A stretch of 41,191 nt of DNA from Nemertoderma westbladi. Taxonomy: Eukaryota > Xenacoelomorpha > Nemertodermatida > Nemertodermatidae. The stretch covers positions 1 through 41,191 of the forward strand of contig JAUCBJ010001268.1 in assembly GCA_032718475.1 (NCBI GenBank), given 5' to 3'. A program made the position numbers and the translations under genes. The notes beneath the pieces were generated by a model. The model did no database searches and was not told where the DNA came from. It saw only the letters and a list, made by a program, of their open reading frames with translations. Below, in pieces: positions 40,263 through 41,191 of the stretch (the stretch's first letter is position 1; each line of letters begins with the position of its first letter).

Positions 40263-40525
40263 TGAGTGCCGAGGCACCACATACTACGGAAGTATATTTT
40301 CGAGGTAGTATTAGCTGCCTGATACACCGGTACACCGTTACATCGGTACTGTAAGAAACTCAACTCATGAAAACCAAGAATAAAACAAAACATGTTCAAG
40401 GTAATAAATAATAAATATTATACATTTGAGGTAGGTAATGGTAGTAAAATAATTTATCGTTCAAAAATTGTATAAATCGATACCGGGAAATAATAATAAT
40501 AGTAAATAAATATTGTTTAAAATTA
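40263..40525. other. Unassigned AT-rich spacer
   Basis: Diverged array edge to about 40350, then AT-rich sequence without recognised features. Confidence 0.5.
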
Positions 40526-40722
40526 CTACACCCATACAGTTGTTTGTTTTGTTATGTCTTGCATATTATCTGAATTGATGACAGGCCACGTTATAGTGTC
40601 TTTAGATTCTTGGCTATAAGAGTTTTGTGTTGCTTTGCAGTCTATCAGGAGAATGGCTATGTTAAATATAAGTGTAACAGCTACCAGACTGAATGGAAAC
40701 ATAAAGACCACCTGGTAGGAAT
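40526..40722 (-). CDS. Putative terminal exon of a membrane protein
   Basis: On the minus strand TTTTTCTTGCAG (acceptor AG at 40723-40724) is followed by an open frame beginning SYQVVFMFPFSLVAVTLIF and ending at TAG 40526-40528, about 65 codons. One strong hydrophobic segment (VVFMFPFSLVAVTLIFNIAIL) looks like a final transmembrane helix, with a polar Ser/Asn/Gln-rich tail behind it that would be cytosolic or luminal. The layout would suit the last helix of a multi-pass transporter, perhaps an MFS type, but I do not recognise the family. Upstream exons would lie beyond the right edge of the window. Confidence 0.4.
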
Positions 40723-41191
40723 CTGCAAGAAAAATGTTTTATGTTAGAAATGTTGAAAATTTAAAAATCGAGTACATGAATGACAACTAAATAAATTGAA
40801 AAAGTATTCGGTTTAAACTAAAGCGTTAAAGTGTATAATATTGTGGTGTTTTGTGTTGATTGGTGGAAATGTGTTAGAGGAAAGAGGGATGGCCTAGCCC
40901 CGGGAAAAAGGAGGTAATATGTGTTGAATGATGAATCGGTGATGGAGAGGGGAGAATGGGGGTATAATGTTCTTAATCTCCGGATATATAATCGGCAGAT
41001 AAACATATAATACGTGAGTCAACAGTACAGCAGTATTCCCTAAATGCTGTATATTCTACAACACTATATCTCTCCCTTCCTTTTTTTTTTACTTCGATAC
41101 TCCCTGCAAAAATCTAAGTTCATGAACAGTTAGCACCATCTTATAGTCAATTTCTACCGGATTGTAAATTTACTAGGGTTTCTTCCGTTTC
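40723..41191. other. Presumed intron or flank upstream of the membrane-protein exon
   Basis: A pyrimidine-rich acceptor tract lies at its left edge on the minus strand. No other exon, RNA or repeat is recognisable. Confidence 0.4.

Noticed and set aside
40818-41006. 62-codon minus-strand ORF
   Set aside because: No domain, start context or splice signal, and the composition is like the surrounding non-coding DNA.

Overview
The window is animal nuclear DNA, most likely from a marine invertebrate; I cannot name the phylum. It has intron-like exon borders, CR1/L2-group LINEs, BEL/Pao, Copia and Gypsy retrotransposons, tRNA-derived SINE-like pieces and a great deal of tandem repeat. Only two stretches look like host coding sequence: a terminal exon of a 15-hydroxyprostaglandin-dehydrogenase-like short-chain dehydrogenase (10388-11067, +) and a small terminal exon of a membrane protein (40526-40722, -). 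Everything else recognisable is mobile or repetitive.

Left part (1-13.0 kb). A 66-bp tandem array (448-1310) abuts a minus-strand BEL/Pao-type element (about 1461-7372) that keeps gag and aspartic protease but has no recognisable reverse transcriptase or integrase. Its reading frame is broken at a C10/G10 run and by one in-frame TAG. Then come a long hairpin-type inverted repeat (7994-8183), an 18-19 bp minisatellite (8216-9353), a CAACAA-rich array (9643-10062), a tRNA-like SINE piece, the dehydrogenase exon, a short TIR/tRNA-like element (11196-11511) and a 47-bp minisatellite (11704-13013).

Centre (13.0-35.2 kb) is a nested stack. The two ends of one old CR1/L2 LINE copy (RT piece at 13008-13144, C-terminus and 3' end at 34898-35218) appear to flank a hexanucleotide (ACGTAC)n array. 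That array is now cut into three blocks (13197-13276, 23802-25918, 34099-34862) by two later insertions. The first is a Copia element (13277-23801, -), with identical 202-bp LTRs, a 5-bp duplication cgtac and an initiator-Met tRNA primer site. The second is an 8.2-kb LINE (25919-34098, +), ending in A35, that encodes a Cys-rich motif, a Ulp1/C48 protease, an RRM-like ORF1 domain, an AP endonuclease and a reverse transcriptase. The Copia gag is itself interrupted by a complete Gypsy element (17650-22588, +) with identical 140-bp LTRs, a 5-bp duplication atatt and an intact 1525-residue polyprotein. Removing the Gypsy element plus one duplication copy (4944 nt, a multiple of three) leaves the Copia frame unbroken.

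Right part (35.2-41.2 kb). An 818-bp non-autonomous hAT-type element has a perfect 8-bp duplication. It is followed by a tRNA-like SINE remnant, about 1 kb of AT-rich sequence without recognised features, a 17-bp minisatellite, a possible LINE 3' tail, a roughly 62-copy 33-bp minisatellite with a 957-bp higher-order repeat, and the membrane-protein exon.

The genes do not form a pathway. The shared theme is successive retrotransposon insertion into satellite DNA. The most unusual items are the Ulp1-plus-AP-endonuclease LINE, the hexamer array as a repeated insertion target with strong alternating purine-pyrimidine character, and the dehydrogenase exon whose catalytic tyrosine position is phenylalanine.
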